A DNA stretch of 15,109 bases from JAIRTY01 sp050257395 (GCA_050257395.1 JBLMWU010000307.1:1-15109), one strand, 5' to 3'; numbered from the stretch's first letter, positions 1 through 8,174 are shown. Numbers and translations are program-made. The notes: generated by a model not told the origin, from the sequence alone.

Positions 1-166
1 GGGCCGCCTCGCTGGCGGCCCGCACGGCGTCGTACTGTGCGGCCTCGTCGGTCACGATGACCAGCGTGAGCACCATCCCGCTGGCCGGGCCGCCGAGGCG
101 CTGCCGGGCCTGGCGGAGCGCCTCGTGGATGGCCCCGATGCTGGTCTGGGTGAGGTCAATCGTCAT
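1..166 (-). CDS. opcA: OpcA, glucose-6-phosphate dehydrogenase assembly protein (N-terminal fragment)
   Basis: Only the first 55 codons are in the window; the gene runs off the left edge. The reading frame begins MTIDLTQTSIGAIHEALRQA and continues through an LTLVIVTDE segment around residues 35-43, which matches the start of actinobacterial and cyanobacterial OpcA. OpcA is a cytoplasmic factor needed for assembly or redox activation of glucose-6-phosphate dehydrogenase. It is the last visible gene of the tkt-tal-pgi-zwf-opcA operon, and its ATG lies 19 bp after the zwf stop. A GGGAG sequence about 12 nt upstream is a plausible though slightly distant ribosome binding site. In related genomes pgl (6-phosphogluconolactonase) often follows, but that would be outside the window. 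Identification rests on the N-terminus plus the neighbour zwf. Confidence 0.88.
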   Translation of the reverse strand, partial: MTIDLTQTSIGAIHEALRQARQRLGGPASGMVLTLVIVTDEAAQYDAVRAASEAA

Positions 167-185
167 CGCGGTCAGGTTCTCCCTG

Positions 186-1757
186 TCACAGCCGGCGCCA
201 GGCGCGGCCGTCGGCGGCGATCAGTGCGTCCGCGCAGGCCGGCCCCGGGGACCCGGCCGGGTAGGGCTCCGGCTTGGTGTGCTCCGCCCAGAACTTCTCG
301 ATGGGGTCGAGCACCCGCCAGGACAGTTCGACCTCCTCGTGCCGGGGAAACAGTGGCGGGTCGCCGATGAGGACGTCCAGCAGCAGGCGCTCGTAGGCCT
401 CCGGGCTGCTGACGGTGAAGGACTCGCCGTAGGCGAAGTCCATGTTCACATCGCGCACCTCCATCGTCGCCCCGGGCACCTTGGAGCCGAACCGCACCGT
501 CACGCCCTCGTCCGGCTGCACCCGGATGACCAGTGCGTTCTGCCCCAGTTCCTGGGTCTCGGTGGCGGAGAACGGCAGGTGCGGGGCGCGCTGGAAGATG
601 ACCGCGATCTCCGTCATCCGGCGCGGCAGCCGCTTGCCCGCCCGCAGGTAGAACGGCACGCCCGCCCACCGCCTGGTGTCCACGCCCAGCTTGATGGCCG
701 CGTACGTCTCGGTCCGGGAGTCCGGCGGGATGCCCTCCTCCTCCAGGTAGCCGGGCACCTGGAGGCCGCCCTGCCAGCCGGCCGTGTACTGGCCGCGGGC
801 GGTACCGGTGGCCAGGTCGGCCGGGAGCCGGACCGCGGACAGCACCTTCTCCTTCTCCAGCCGCAGCGCGTCGGCGTCGAAGGAGACCGGCTCCTCCATC
901 GCGGTCAGCGCGAGCAGCTGCATCAGGTGGTTCTGGATGACGTCGCGGGCCGCGCCGATCCCGTCGTAGTAGCCGGCCCGGCCGCCGATGCCGATGTCCT
1001 CGGCCATGCTGATCTGCACGTGGTCCACATAGCCGCGGTTCCAGATCGGCTCGAACAGCTCGTTCGCGAACCGCAGCGCCAGGATGTTCTGGACGGTCTC
1101 CTTGCCCAGGTAGTGGTCGATGCGGAAGACGGAGTGGTGGCCGAACACCGAGTTGACGATGTTGTTCAGCTCCCGCGCGCTGGCCAGGTCGTGCCCGAAC
1201 GGCTTCTCGATGACCACCCGCCGCCACGGCCGGTGCGCCCCGGGCTCACCGCCCGGCGACGACAGGCCGCACCGCTTGAGCTGCTCCACCACGGTGGGGA
1301 AGAACTTCGGCGGGACCGACAGGTAGAAGGCGTAGTTGCCGCCGGTGCCGCGCTCGGCGTCGAGCTGGGTGACCGTCTCGGCGAGCTGGTCGAACGCCGC
1401 GTCGTCGGTGAACTCGCCGGGGACGAAGCGCACCCCCTCCGACAGCTGCTGCCAGACCGTCTCGTTGAACGGGGTCCGGGCGTGCTCCTTCACCGCCTCG
1501 TAGGTGACCTGGGCGAAGTCCTCGTCCGCCCAGTCCCGGCGGGCGAACCCGACCAGCGAGAAGCCGGGCGGCAGCAGGCCCCGGTTGGCGAGGTCGTAGA
1601 TGGCGGGCATCAGCTTCTTGCGGGCCAGGTCCCCGGTGACGCCGAACATGACGAGGACGCAGGGCTGCGCGACCCGGGGGATCCGCCGGTCCCGGGGATC
1701 GCGCAGCGGATTGTGTGCTGTCCGGGATTCGCCATCCCGGGAGCCCGGGTAGGTCAC
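186..1757 (-). CDS. zwf: Glucose-6-phosphate 1-dehydrogenase
   Basis: Oxidises glucose 6-phosphate to 6-phosphogluconolactone with NADP+, the entry step of the oxidative pentose phosphate pathway in the cytoplasm. The 523-residue product has the nucleotide-binding GVTGDLA motif at about 39-45, an EKPFGHD segment at 184-190, and the family signature RIDHYLGKE at 212-220 (substrate-binding His215 and Lys219). RDVIQNHLMQ follows at 271-280, and its His277 corresponds to the catalytic base, paired with Asp214. The length is normal for the family, with a roughly 30-residue N-terminal extension typical of actinobacteria. The GTG start at 1757 overlaps the pgi TGA as GTGA and has AGGAG seven bases upstream, so this start is well supported and coupled to pgi translation. 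opcA follows after 19 bp. Confidence 0.97.
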   Translation of the reverse strand: MTYPGSRDGESRTAHNPLRDPRDRRIPRVAQPCVLVMFGVTGDLARKKLMPAIYDLANRGLLPPGFSLVGFARRDWADEDFAQVTYEAVKEHARTPFNETVWQQLSEGVRFVPGEFTDDAAFDQLAETVTQLDAERGTGGNYAFYLSVPPKFFPTVVEQLKRCGLSSPGGEPGAHRPWRRVVIEKPFGHDLASARELNNIVNSVFGHHSVFRIDHYLGKETVQNILALRFANELFEPIWNRGYVDHVQISMAEDIGIGGRAGYYDGIGAARDVIQNHLMQLLALTAMEEPVSFDADALRLEKEKVLSAVRLPADLATGTARGQYTAGWQGGLQVPGYLEEEGIPPDSRTETYAAIKLGVDTRRWAGVPFYLRAGKRLPRRMTEIAVIFQRAPHLPFSATETQELGQNALVIRVQPDEGVTVRFGSKVPGATMEVRDVNMDFAYGESFTVSSPEAYERLLLDVLIGDPPLFPRHEEVELSWRVLDPIEKFWAEHTKPEPYPAGSPGPACADALIAADGRAWRRL

Positions 1758-3430
1758 GCGTGCTCTCCTGTCGCGCTGGTGCCCGCCGCGGCGAGCAGCT
1801 GATCGATGCCGGCCGCGCGGTCACGCAGGTGCAGCCGGACTGCCGGGCGGCCGCGGCCCTGCAGCGCGCCAAGGTCGCCGAGCGCCTGGGCGAGCTGCAG
1901 CCTGCCCAGCGTGAACGGCTGGCCGGGAACCTCGACGTCCCCCCGGACCGCGCCGGTGACCTGCAGGAACACCCCGCTCTGCGGGCCGCCCTTGTGGTAC
2001 TGGCCGGTGGAGTGCAGGAACCGGGGGCCCCAGCCGAAGGTGACCGGGCGGGTGGTCCGGGCCGCCAGCGCGTCCCGGAGGGCGGCGGCGGGCGCGTCCC
2101 CGAACCGGTCCAGGTACGCCATGATCGCGAGGTAGCCGTCGGCGGGCAGGGCCAGCAGCAGCGCGTCGAGCACCCCGGCCAGGTCGGTGGCGGTGCCCAG
2201 CAGGCCCTTGTCCCCGTACACAGACACCGCGCCGTCGGTGAGCACCGGCTCGCCAGCGGGCAGCGGCCCCGAGCCCGCCGCGGCGAGCAGCTTCTGGGTG
2301 TTCTCCTTGGACTCGGCCACGTTCGGCTGGTCGAACGGGTTGATGCCGAGCAGCCGCCCGGCGACCGCCACGGCGTACTCCCAGACCAGGAACTGGGCGC
2401 CGAGCCGGCCGGCCACCACGGTGTCGGCCGGGCTGCCCTTCGGCTCCCCGAGCCCGATCAGGTGGATGCCGGGGCCGGGGGAGAAGCCAGGGGAGTCCTC
2501 CCCGGCCACCACGACCGGCAGGATCCCGCGGCCTTCCTTGCCGGTGGACTCGGCGATCAGCTGCTCCGCCCAGTCGCCGAACCCGGCGATCCCGGAACCG
2601 CAGTCGGCGAGCACCGCCTTGTCGTGCCCGGCCAGCGCGTAGCCGCCCAGCGCCGCCCCGAGCGCCAGGCCCGGGTTGGCCTCGACCGCGCCGAGCTCGC
2701 CGAGCGCGGTGGCCGCCTCGTCCAGCAGCCGGGTCACGTCCACCCCCGCGAGCCCGCTGGGCACCAGGCCGAACGCGGTCAGCGCGCTGTAGCGGCCGCC
2801 GACCTCAGGGTCGGCCAGGAACACCCGGTAGCCGGCCTGCTCGGCGGTCTGCGCCAGCGGCGATCCGGGGTCGGTGACCACCACGATGCGCCGGGCCAGG
2901 TCCGGGCCGGACAGGCCGAGCCCGGCGAAGGCGGCTTCGTAGATCCGCCGGTGGCTGTCGGTCTCGATGGTCGAGCCGCTCTTGCTGGACACCACCAGCA
3001 GGGTCCGGTCCAGCCGGTCGGCGAGCACCGCCGCGACCTGGTGCGGGTCAGTGGTGTCCAGGACGGTGAGCGGGGCGCCCGCGGTCCTGGTGATCACCTC
3101 GGGCGCCAGCGACGAGCCGCCCATGCCCGCCAGCACGATGTGGTCCAGGCCCTCGGCGCGGGCCTGCCGGGCCAGCTCGGCGAGGGCGGGCAGCAGCGCC
3201 CGGGAGCGCTCGGCGACCCGCAGCCAGCCGAGCCGGATGGACGCCTCGTGCTCGGCGGCCGGGCCCCACAGCCGCGGGTCCCCGGCCGCCAGCGCCGCGG
3301 GCACCCCGTCGGCGGTCAGCCCGGCCAGGGCTTCCTGCTGTGCCTGCAGCACCGCCGGGCCGCGGGTGCTGACGGCGACGTTCTGCCCGGCCACCTGCCC
3401 CGGGTAGCCGCCCGGATCCGGGGTGCTCAC
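1754..3430 (-). CDS. pgi: Glucose-6-phosphate isomerase (actinobacterial, transaldolase-linked type)
   Basis: Interconverts glucose 6-phosphate and fructose 6-phosphate, linking glycolysis with the zwf branch and recycling fructose 6-phosphate made by tal and tkt. The 558-residue protein has two sugar-isomerase (SIS) halves. Visible motifs are AGMGGSSLAPE at 101-111, SSKSGSTIET at 148-157 (phosphate-binding Ser/Thr cluster), GGRYSALTAFGL at 211-222, ESTGKEGRGILPV at 294-306, GINPFDQPNVAESK at 362-375 and HSTGQYHKGG at 473-482. It resembles the isomerase half of bifunctional transaldolase/phosphoglucose isomerase proteins rather than classical E. coli-type Pgi. The GTG start at 3430 overlaps the tal TGA as GTGA, and the stop overlaps zwf the same way. 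The minus frame stays open further upstream, but that part is antisense to nothing real and overlaps tal, so the GTG is preferred. Confidence 0.93.
   Translation of the reverse strand: MSTPDPGGYPGQVAGQNVAVSTRGPAVLQAQQEALAGLTADGVPAALAAGDPRLWGPAAEHEASIRLGWLRVAERSRALLPALAELARQARAEGLDHIVLAGMGGSSLAPEVITRTAGAPLTVLDTTDPHQVAAVLADRLDRTLLVVSSKSGSTIETDSHRRIYEAAFAGLGLSGPDLARRIVVVTDPGSPLAQTAEQAGYRVFLADPEVGGRYSALTAFGLVPSGLAGVDVTRLLDEAATALGELGAVEANPGLALGAALGGYALAGHDKAVLADCGSGIAGFGDWAEQLIAESTGKEGRGILPVVVAGEDSPGFSPGPGIHLIGLGEPKGSPADTVVAGRLGAQFLVWEYAVAVAGRLLGINPFDQPNVAESKENTQKLLAAAGSGPLPAGEPVLTDGAVSVYGDKGLLGTATDLAGVLDALLLALPADGYLAIMAYLDRFGDAPAAALRDALAARTTRPVTFGWGPRFLHSTGQYHKGGPQSGVFLQVTGAVRGDVEVPGQPFTLGRLQLAQALGDLGALQGRGRPAVRLHLRDRAAGIDQLLAAAGTSATGEHA
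1765..1769 (-). promoter_or_regulatory. Shine-Dalgarno site of zwf inside the pgi 3' end
   Basis: AGGAG on the minus strand, 7 nt before the zwf GTG at 1757 and lying within the last codons of pgi. It fixes the GTG of the GTGA stop/start overlap as the zwf start and allows ribosome entry independent of read-through coupling. Confidence 0.7.
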
Positions 3431-4551
3431 TTGCCGCCCGCCTTGGCCAGCTCGCTGCTGATGGTGTCGGCGAACTGCTGCCAGGAGGCCGCGAACTTGG
3501 ACACGCCTTCGTCTTCCAGCACTTGGACGACGTCGTCGTAGCCGATCCCGAGCTGTTCCAGGTCCGCGAACAGCGTGCGGGCCTCCTGGTAGGTCCCGCG
3601 CACCGCGTCCCCGTGCAGCGGGGCGTGGTCGGCGGTGGCCTCGATGGTCGCCTCCGGCATCGTGTTCACGGTGTCCGCGACGGCCAGCTCGGTCACGTAC
3701 ATGGTGTCGGGGTAGGCAGGGTCCTTGGTGCTGGTCGAGGCCCACAGCGGCCGCTGCACGCGGGCACCCTTGGCCGCCAGCGCCTGCCACCGCGGGGTGG
3801 CGAACTGCTCCTCGAAGATCTCGTAGGCGAGCCGGGCGTTGGCGATGCCGGCCTTGCCGCGCAGGGCCTTGGCCTCGTCGGTGCCGATCTTGTCCAGCCG
3901 CTTGTCCACCTCGGTGTCCACCCGGCTGACGAAGAAGGAGGCGACCGAGGTGATCGCCGACAGGTCCCGGCCGTTCGCGTCCGCCTGCTCCAGGCCGGCC
4001 AGGAACGCCTCCACGACCTCCCGGTAACGCTGCAGCGAGAAGATCAGCGTGACGTTGATGCTGATGCCCTCGGACAGGCACTGCGTGATCGCGGGCAGGC
4101 CCTCACGGGTGGCGGGGATCTTGATGTACGCGTTGGGCCGGTCCAGCATCCACCACAGCGCGCGGGCCTCGGCGATGGTGGCGGTGGTGTCGTGGGCGAG
4201 CCTGGGGTCGACCTCCAGCGACACCCGGCCGTCCACCCCGCCGGAGGCATCCCAGGCCGGGCGCAGCACGTCGCACGCCCACCGCACGTCGTAGGTGGTG
4301 ACCATGCGGCCGGCCTCGTCCGCGCCGATGCCCCGCGCGGCGAGGTCAGCGATCTGGTCGTTGTAGTACGAGCCCTGGCTCACCGCGTGGGCGAAAATGG
4401 TCGGATTGGATGTCACCCCGACAACGTGCCGATTGGCGGCCAGTTCGGCCAGCCCGCCGGTCACCAGCCGCTCACGGCTGATGTCGTCGAGCCAGACCGC
4501 CACGCCGAGGGCGGAAAGCTGAGCCAGAAGGTCTTCTCGCTGGGCGGTCAT
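3427..4551 (-). CDS. tal: Transaldolase
   Basis: Transfers a dihydroxyacetone unit from sedoheptulose 7-phosphate to glyceraldehyde 3-phosphate, giving erythrose 4-phosphate and fructose 6-phosphate (non-oxidative pentose phosphate branch). The 374-residue length is usual for actinobacterial transaldolase. Motifs are GVTSNPTIF at 45-53, SLEVDPRLAHDT at 111-122, and AYIKIPAT at 141-148 with the Schiff-base Lys144. TLIFSLQRY follows at 168-176 and SFFVSRVD at 205-212. The ATG start has AAGGAG 8 nt upstream (4560-4565), a near-ideal ribosome binding site. It lies 18 bp after the tkt stop, and its own stop overlaps the pgi GTG. Confidence 0.97.
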   Translation of the reverse strand: MTAQREDLLAQLSALGVAVWLDDISRERLVTGGLAELAANRHVVGVTSNPTIFAHAVSQGSYYNDQIADLAARGIGADEAGRMVTTYDVRWACDVLRPAWDASGGVDGRVSLEVDPRLAHDTTATIAEARALWWMLDRPNAYIKIPATREGLPAITQCLSEGISINVTLIFSLQRYREVVEAFLAGLEQADANGRDLSAITSVASFFVSRVDTEVDKRLDKIGTDEAKALRGKAGIANARLAYEIFEEQFATPRWQALAAKGARVQRPLWASTSTKDPAYPDTMYVTELAVADTVNTMPEATIEATADHAPLHGDAVRGTYQEARTLFADLEQLGIGYDDVVQVLEDEGVSKFAASWQQFADTISSELAKAGGK

Positions 4552-4569
4552 GACGCGCGCTCCTTAGCG

Positions 4570-6708
4570 TTAGCTCGCGGTGGCGGCCCCCAGCCTAGCC
4601 AGGCTGGCACGGGCAGCGTCGGCCACCCGCTCCGCCGTGAACCCGAATTTTTCGTAAAGCACCTGGTACCCCGCTGACGCCCCGAAATGCTCCAAGCTGA
4701 CGCATTCCCCGGCATCCCCGGTGAATGCGTGCCAGCCCAGGGCGATCCCGGCCTCCACGCTGACGCGGGCCCGGATCCGCGGCGGCAGCACTTCCTCTTG
4801 ATAGGAAGTCTCCTGCGCTGTGAACCATTCCACGCATGGCATGGACACCACCCGGGTGGGCGTGCCCTCCTGCTGCAGTTGTTCCCGCGCGGCCAGCGCG
4901 ATCTGCACCTCGCTGCCGGTGGCGATGAGGATCACCGCGGGCTCGCCGCCCGCCGCCTCCGCCAGGATGTAGCCGCCCCGGGCGGTGCCCTCCGCGCTGG
5001 CCAGCCCCAGGCCGTTGCGGGCCTCCTCCGGGTCGCCGGTGCGCTCCACGATCGGCAGGTTCTGCCGGGACAGCGCCAGGCCAGCCGGCCGGTTGCCGTG
5101 CTTGATGATCTCCCGCCAGGCCACCGCGGTCTCGTTGGCGTCGGCGGGGCGCACCACGTCCAGCCCGGGGATGGCGCGCAGCGCCCACAGGTGCTCCACC
5201 GGCTGATGGGTGGGGCCGTCCTCGCCCAGGCCGATGGAGTCGTGCGTCCACACGTACGTGACCGGCGCGCCCATGATCGCCGCGAGCCGCACCGACGGCC
5301 GCATGTAGTCGCTGAACACCAGGAACGTGCCGCCGTAGGGCCGGGTGAGCCCGTCCAGCGCGATGCCGTTGAGGATCGCGCCCATCCCGTGCTCGCGGAT
5401 CCCGAAGTGCAGGGTGCGGCCGTAGGGGTTGCCGGGGAACAGCCGGGTGGCGTGCTCCTCCGGGATGAACGACGGCTCGCCCTCCATCGTGGTGAGGTTG
5501 CTTTCGGCCAGGTCGGCCGAGCCGCCCCACAGTTCCGGCAGCACGGGCGCGAGCGCGGTCAGGATCTCCCCGGACGCTTTCCGGGTCGCCATGCCCTTGC
5601 TGTCCGGCTTGAAGGAGGGGATGGCGCTGGCCCAGCCCTCGGGCAGCCGCTTGGCCCGCAGCCGCTCGAGCAGCGCCGCCCGGTCCGGGTTCGCCGCCGC
5701 CCAGGCCCGGAACGTCTCGTCCCACTCGGCGTGGGCCTGCTTGCCGCGGCCAGCGACCTGCCGGGCGTGGGCGACCGCCGTTTCCTCCTCCGGGAAGTTC
5801 ACCGCCGGGTCGAAGCCGAGGATCTCCTTGGTGGCGGCCACCTCGTCGGCGCCGAGCGCCGAGCCGTGGGCCTTGCCGGTGTTCTGCTTGGTGGGCGCTG
5901 GCCAGCCGATGATGGTGCGCAGCGCGATGAACGACGGCTGGCTGGTGTTCTCCCTGGCCAGCCGCAGCGCTTCGGCCAGCCCGTCCAGGTCCTCGGTGTA
6001 GCCGCCGGGGCGGCGCCAGTCCACCCGCTGCACGTGCCAGCCGTAGGCGCGGTACCGCTCGCACACGTCCTCGGACTTGGCGATGGCCGTGTCGTCCTCG
6101 ATGGAGATCGCGTTGTCGTCGTAGATCACGATCAGATTGCCGAGCTGCTGATGGCCGGCGATCGAGGACACCTCGTGGCTGACGCCCTCCTCGATATCGC
6201 CGTCCGAGCAGATGACGTAGACATGGTGGTCGAACGGGCTGGCGCCGGGCGCGGCGCCCGGGTCCAGCAGCCCCCGCACCCGGCGGGCGTCCATGGCCAT
6301 GCCGACGGCATTGCCGATGCCCTGGCCGAGCGGGCCGGTGGTGGTCTCCACCCCGGGGGTGTGGGCGTGCTCCGGGTGGCCGGGGGTGCGGCTGCCCCAG
6401 GTGCGCAGGCCCTTGAGGTCGTCCAGCGTCAGCCCGTAGCCGGACAGGTAGAGCTGGATGTACAGGGTGAGGCTGGAGTGGCCCGCCGACAGCACGAACC
6501 GGTCGCGCCCCAGCCAGTCCGGGTCGGCCGGGTCGTGCCGCAGGATGTGCTGGTAGAGCAGGTAGGCGGCGGGGGCCAGGCTCATGGCGGTGCCAGGGTG
6601 GCCGGAACCGGCCTTCTCCACTGCGTCCATGGCGAGCACGCGGATCAGGTCGACGGCCCGTGCGTCATCTGCTGACCAGGGAATCGTGGCCGGGGCTGGA
6701 TTCGTCAC
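4570..6708 (-). CDS. tkt: Transketolase
   Basis: Thiamine-diphosphate enzyme that moves two-carbon ketol units between pentose and heptose phosphates. It is the first gene of the pentose phosphate operon. With the GTG at 6708 the product is 712 residues, the family norm. Visible motifs are GSGHPGTAMSLAP at 34-46, LSAGHSS at 73-79, TTGPLGQGIGNAVG at 123-136, and the TPP/metal motif SDGDIEEG...N at 168-199. GIREHGMG at 436-443 carries the TPP-activating Glu439, and DSIGLGEDGPTHQP spans 490-503. AGGAG lies 13 nt before the GTG, rather far. The frame stays open far upstream but without transketolase-like sequence, so the GTG is chosen because the conserved N-terminus (DLIRVLAMDAVEKAGSGHPG) starts soon after it. 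Confidence 0.96.
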   Translation of the reverse strand: MTNPAPATIPWSADDARAVDLIRVLAMDAVEKAGSGHPGTAMSLAPAAYLLYQHILRHDPADPDWLGRDRFVLSAGHSSLTLYIQLYLSGYGLTLDDLKGLRTWGSRTPGHPEHAHTPGVETTTGPLGQGIGNAVGMAMDARRVRGLLDPGAAPGASPFDHHVYVICSDGDIEEGVSHEVSSIAGHQQLGNLIVIYDDNAISIEDDTAIAKSEDVCERYRAYGWHVQRVDWRRPGGYTEDLDGLAEALRLARENTSQPSFIALRTIIGWPAPTKQNTGKAHGSALGADEVAATKEILGFDPAVNFPEEETAVAHARQVAGRGKQAHAEWDETFRAWAAANPDRAALLERLRAKRLPEGWASAIPSFKPDSKGMATRKASGEILTALAPVLPELWGGSADLAESNLTTMEGEPSFIPEEHATRLFPGNPYGRTLHFGIREHGMGAILNGIALDGLTRPYGGTFLVFSDYMRPSVRLAAIMGAPVTYVWTHDSIGLGEDGPTHQPVEHLWALRAIPGLDVVRPADANETAVAWREIIKHGNRPAGLALSRQNLPIVERTGDPEEARNGLGLASAEGTARGGYILAEAAGGEPAVILIATGSEVQIALAAREQLQQEGTPTRVVSMPCVEWFTAQETSYQEEVLPPRIRARVSVEAGIALGWHAFTGDAGECVSLEHFGASAGYQVLYEKFGFTAERVADAARASLARLGAATAS

Positions 6709-6737
6709 CGTGGAATCAGGGCTCCTCTGACTTGTCT

Positions 6738-6770
6738 GTCTCCCCCGGTGGGCGCTGTGCGCCGGGAGAC
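6738..6770 (-). promoter_or_regulatory. Inverted repeat / hairpin in the tkt leader
   Basis: Outer arms GTCTCCC (6738-6744) and GGGAGAC (6764-6770) are perfectly complementary. Inside them, GGCGC (6751-6755) and GCGCC (6759-6763) pair around a three-base TGT loop. The 5' side carries an unpaired CCGGTG. The element sits 29 bp upstream of the tkt GTG. It could be an operator for a dimeric repressor, or an RNA hairpin in the leader of the pentose phosphate operon. There is no poly-T tract and no coding region ending here, so a simple terminator is unlikely. Confidence 0.6.
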
Positions 6771-6793
6771 GGCCGGGCACTCCACGTTTCCTG

Positions 6794-6799
6794 ACCCTA
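6794..6799 (-). promoter_or_regulatory. Candidate -10 box for the tkt operon
   Basis: TAGGGT on the minus strand fits TANNNT and would give a leader of roughly 75-80 nt containing the 6738-6770 hairpin. I see no convincing -35 hexamer at the expected distance, so this is only a position-based suggestion. The divergent interval 6709-6883 must also hold the promoter for the plus-strand protease gene. Confidence 0.25.
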
Positions 6800-6883
6800 T
6801 CCCCGGCTGGTATTCCTCCCCTCCCCAGGACCGGTAGCCGGCGGGGGGAGTGCTGGGTGCGCCGCCGGGTACGCTCACATGCC

Positions 6884-8122
6884 ATGCCGACCCCCCCGGC
6901 CGGACTGGATCCGCGCGCCATCATCGAGGGCCGCCCGCCCGGGCGCCGCCGGGCCGGGCTCATCGTGGGCATCGTGATCGCCCTGGTCTGCGCCATGATC
7001 GCGCTCGGCGTGGACCTGCTGCAGAGTGTGGGCAGCTCGGACCACAGCGTGGCGCCGTTCCTCACCGCGGTGCTGCTGGCGCTGCTGCCGGTGCCGCTGC
7101 TGATCTCGATCGTGCTGCTGATCGACCGGATGGAACCCGAGCCGCGCAGCCACCTGATCTTCGCGTTCGCGTGGGGCGCGGGCATCGCCGCGCTGCTGGC
7201 GCTGATCATCAACACCGCGGGGCTGATCTTCATCACCCAGCCGGACCTGGGCCGCAGCACCGGCGAGTACATCTCCGCCACCTTCGGCGCGCCGGTGGTG
7301 GAGGAGACGCTCAAGGGCTCGGCGCTGCTGTGGCTGCTGTGGCGGCGGCGGCATGAGATCGACGGCCCCACCGACGGCATCATCTACGCGGCCATGGTCG
7401 GGCTGGGCTTCGCGATGATGGAGAACGTCGGCTATTACATCGACGCGCTGGTCCGCCCGCAGGTGGGCGGCGCCGAGCTGCTGGGCGTCACGTTCGTGTT
7501 CCGGGGCCTGCTGTCGCCGTTCGCGCACCCGGTGTTCACCTCGATGACCGGGATCGGCGCCGCCTACGCCGCCACCCACCGGCGGGGCGGCTGGGCCATC
7601 GGGCTGGGCCTGCTGGGCGCGATGCTCCTGCACGGGCTGTGGAACGGGCTGACCGCGTTCGGGCTGCCGGGCATCGGGATCGGCTATGCGGTGCTGGCGT
7701 GCGCGATGGGCGCGCTGGCCATTGTGATCGTGGCCGACCGGCGCCGGATCGTCCGGCTGATCTGGCGGTTCCTGCCCGGCTACGAGCAGGCCGGGGTGGT
7801 CACCCAGGCCGACGTGCGGATGCTGAGCACCCTGCGGGAGCGGCGGGCCGCCCGGAACTGGGCCAGGTTCGCGGGCGGCCGGCCCGCCGCGGAGGCCATG
7901 ACCGACTACCAGCTGGCCGCGACCGAGCTGGCGCTGGTGCACCAGCGGGCCGAGCGCCGCATGATCAGCGGCGGCCAGTTCGCGGCCCGCCAGCAGGCGC
8001 TGCTGCTGCTGATGGCGGCGGCCCGGGACCTGTTCTTCCGGCACCAGCCGGAACCGCCGGTGCCGCCCTGGGCGCAGCCGGGGCAATCCGGGTTCGGCCG
8101 CCACCGGCACGTCCCGGGGTAG
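6884..8122 (+). CDS. PrsW-family intramembrane metalloprotease
   Basis: Multi-pass membrane protein of about 412 residues with the PrsW signature. In numbering from the ATG, VVEETLKG is at about 138-145 (paired Glu), MMENVGYY at 178-185 (Glu/Asn), AHPVFTS at 214-220 and LHGLWNG at 249-255 (metal-ligand His). Transmembrane helices flank these motifs, starting with GLIVGIVIALVCAMIALGV. The family includes B. subtilis PrsW, which clips an anti-sigma factor, and mammalian-type CAAX relatives; the substrate here is unknown. The last ~120 residues form a cytoplasmic, Ala/Arg-rich helical tail ending in a Pro-rich stretch. An alternative GTG start at 6857 has GGGGAG 6 nt upstream, but the nine extra codons include GTA, TCA and CAT, unlike the rest of the gene. 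The ATG has a TANNNT box (6870-6875) 8 nt upstream and could be leaderless. The gene is divergent from tkt and convergent with ctaA. Confidence 0.9.
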   Translation: MPTPPAGLDPRAIIEGRPPGRRRAGLIVGIVIALVCAMIALGVDLLQSVGSSDHSVAPFLTAVLLALLPVPLLISIVLLIDRMEPEPRSHLIFAFAWGAGIAALLALIINTAGLIFITQPDLGRSTGEYISATFGAPVVEETLKGSALLWLLWRRRHEIDGPTDGIIYAAMVGLGFAMMENVGYYIDALVRPQVGGAELLGVTFVFRGLLSPFAHPVFTSMTGIGAAYAATHRRGGWAIGLGLLGAMLLHGLWNGLTAFGLPGIGIGYAVLACAMGALAIVIVADRRRIVRLIWRFLPGYEQAGVVTQADVRMLSTLRERRAARNWARFAGGRPAAEAMTDYQLAATELALVHQRAERRMISGGQFAARQQALLLLMAAARDLFFRHQPEPPVPPWAQPGQSGFGRHRHVPG

Positions 8123-8136
8123 CCCCGCCCGGCCAG

Positions 8137-8174
8137 GCCCGCCGCCCGCGGCCGCGGCGTGCCGGGCGGCGGGC
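8137..8174. terminator. GC-rich inverted repeat between convergent prsW-like gene and ctaA
   Basis: Perfect 12-bp arms, GCCCGCCGCCCG (8137-8148) and CGGGCGGCGGGC (8163-8174), with a 14-nt loop that itself contains GCCGCGGC. It lies in the 59-bp gap between two converging stop codons, so it can act on both strands. There is no U tract on either side, as is common for actinobacterial hairpin terminators. Confidence 0.7.

Noticed and set aside
57..1802. Long plus-strand open frame opposite zwf (581 codons)
   Set aside because: Antisense shadow caused by G/C-rich third positions. The translation is Arg/Gly/Pro/Gln/His-rich low complexity with no family resemblance, while the minus strand encodes a full Zwf.
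1715..3541. Long plus-strand open frame opposite pgi (608 codons)
   Set aside because: Same antisense effect. It spans three real gene boundaries and lacks any recognisable domain.
4687..6675. Long plus-strand open frame opposite tkt (662 codons)
   Set aside because: Mirror of the transketolase codons; biased composition, no motif.
6709..7383. N-terminal extension of the transketolase frame across the divergent gap into the protease gene
   Set aside because: The added 225 residues do not resemble transketolase and are antisense to a well-supported protease gene; the conserved N-terminus begins just after GTG 6708.
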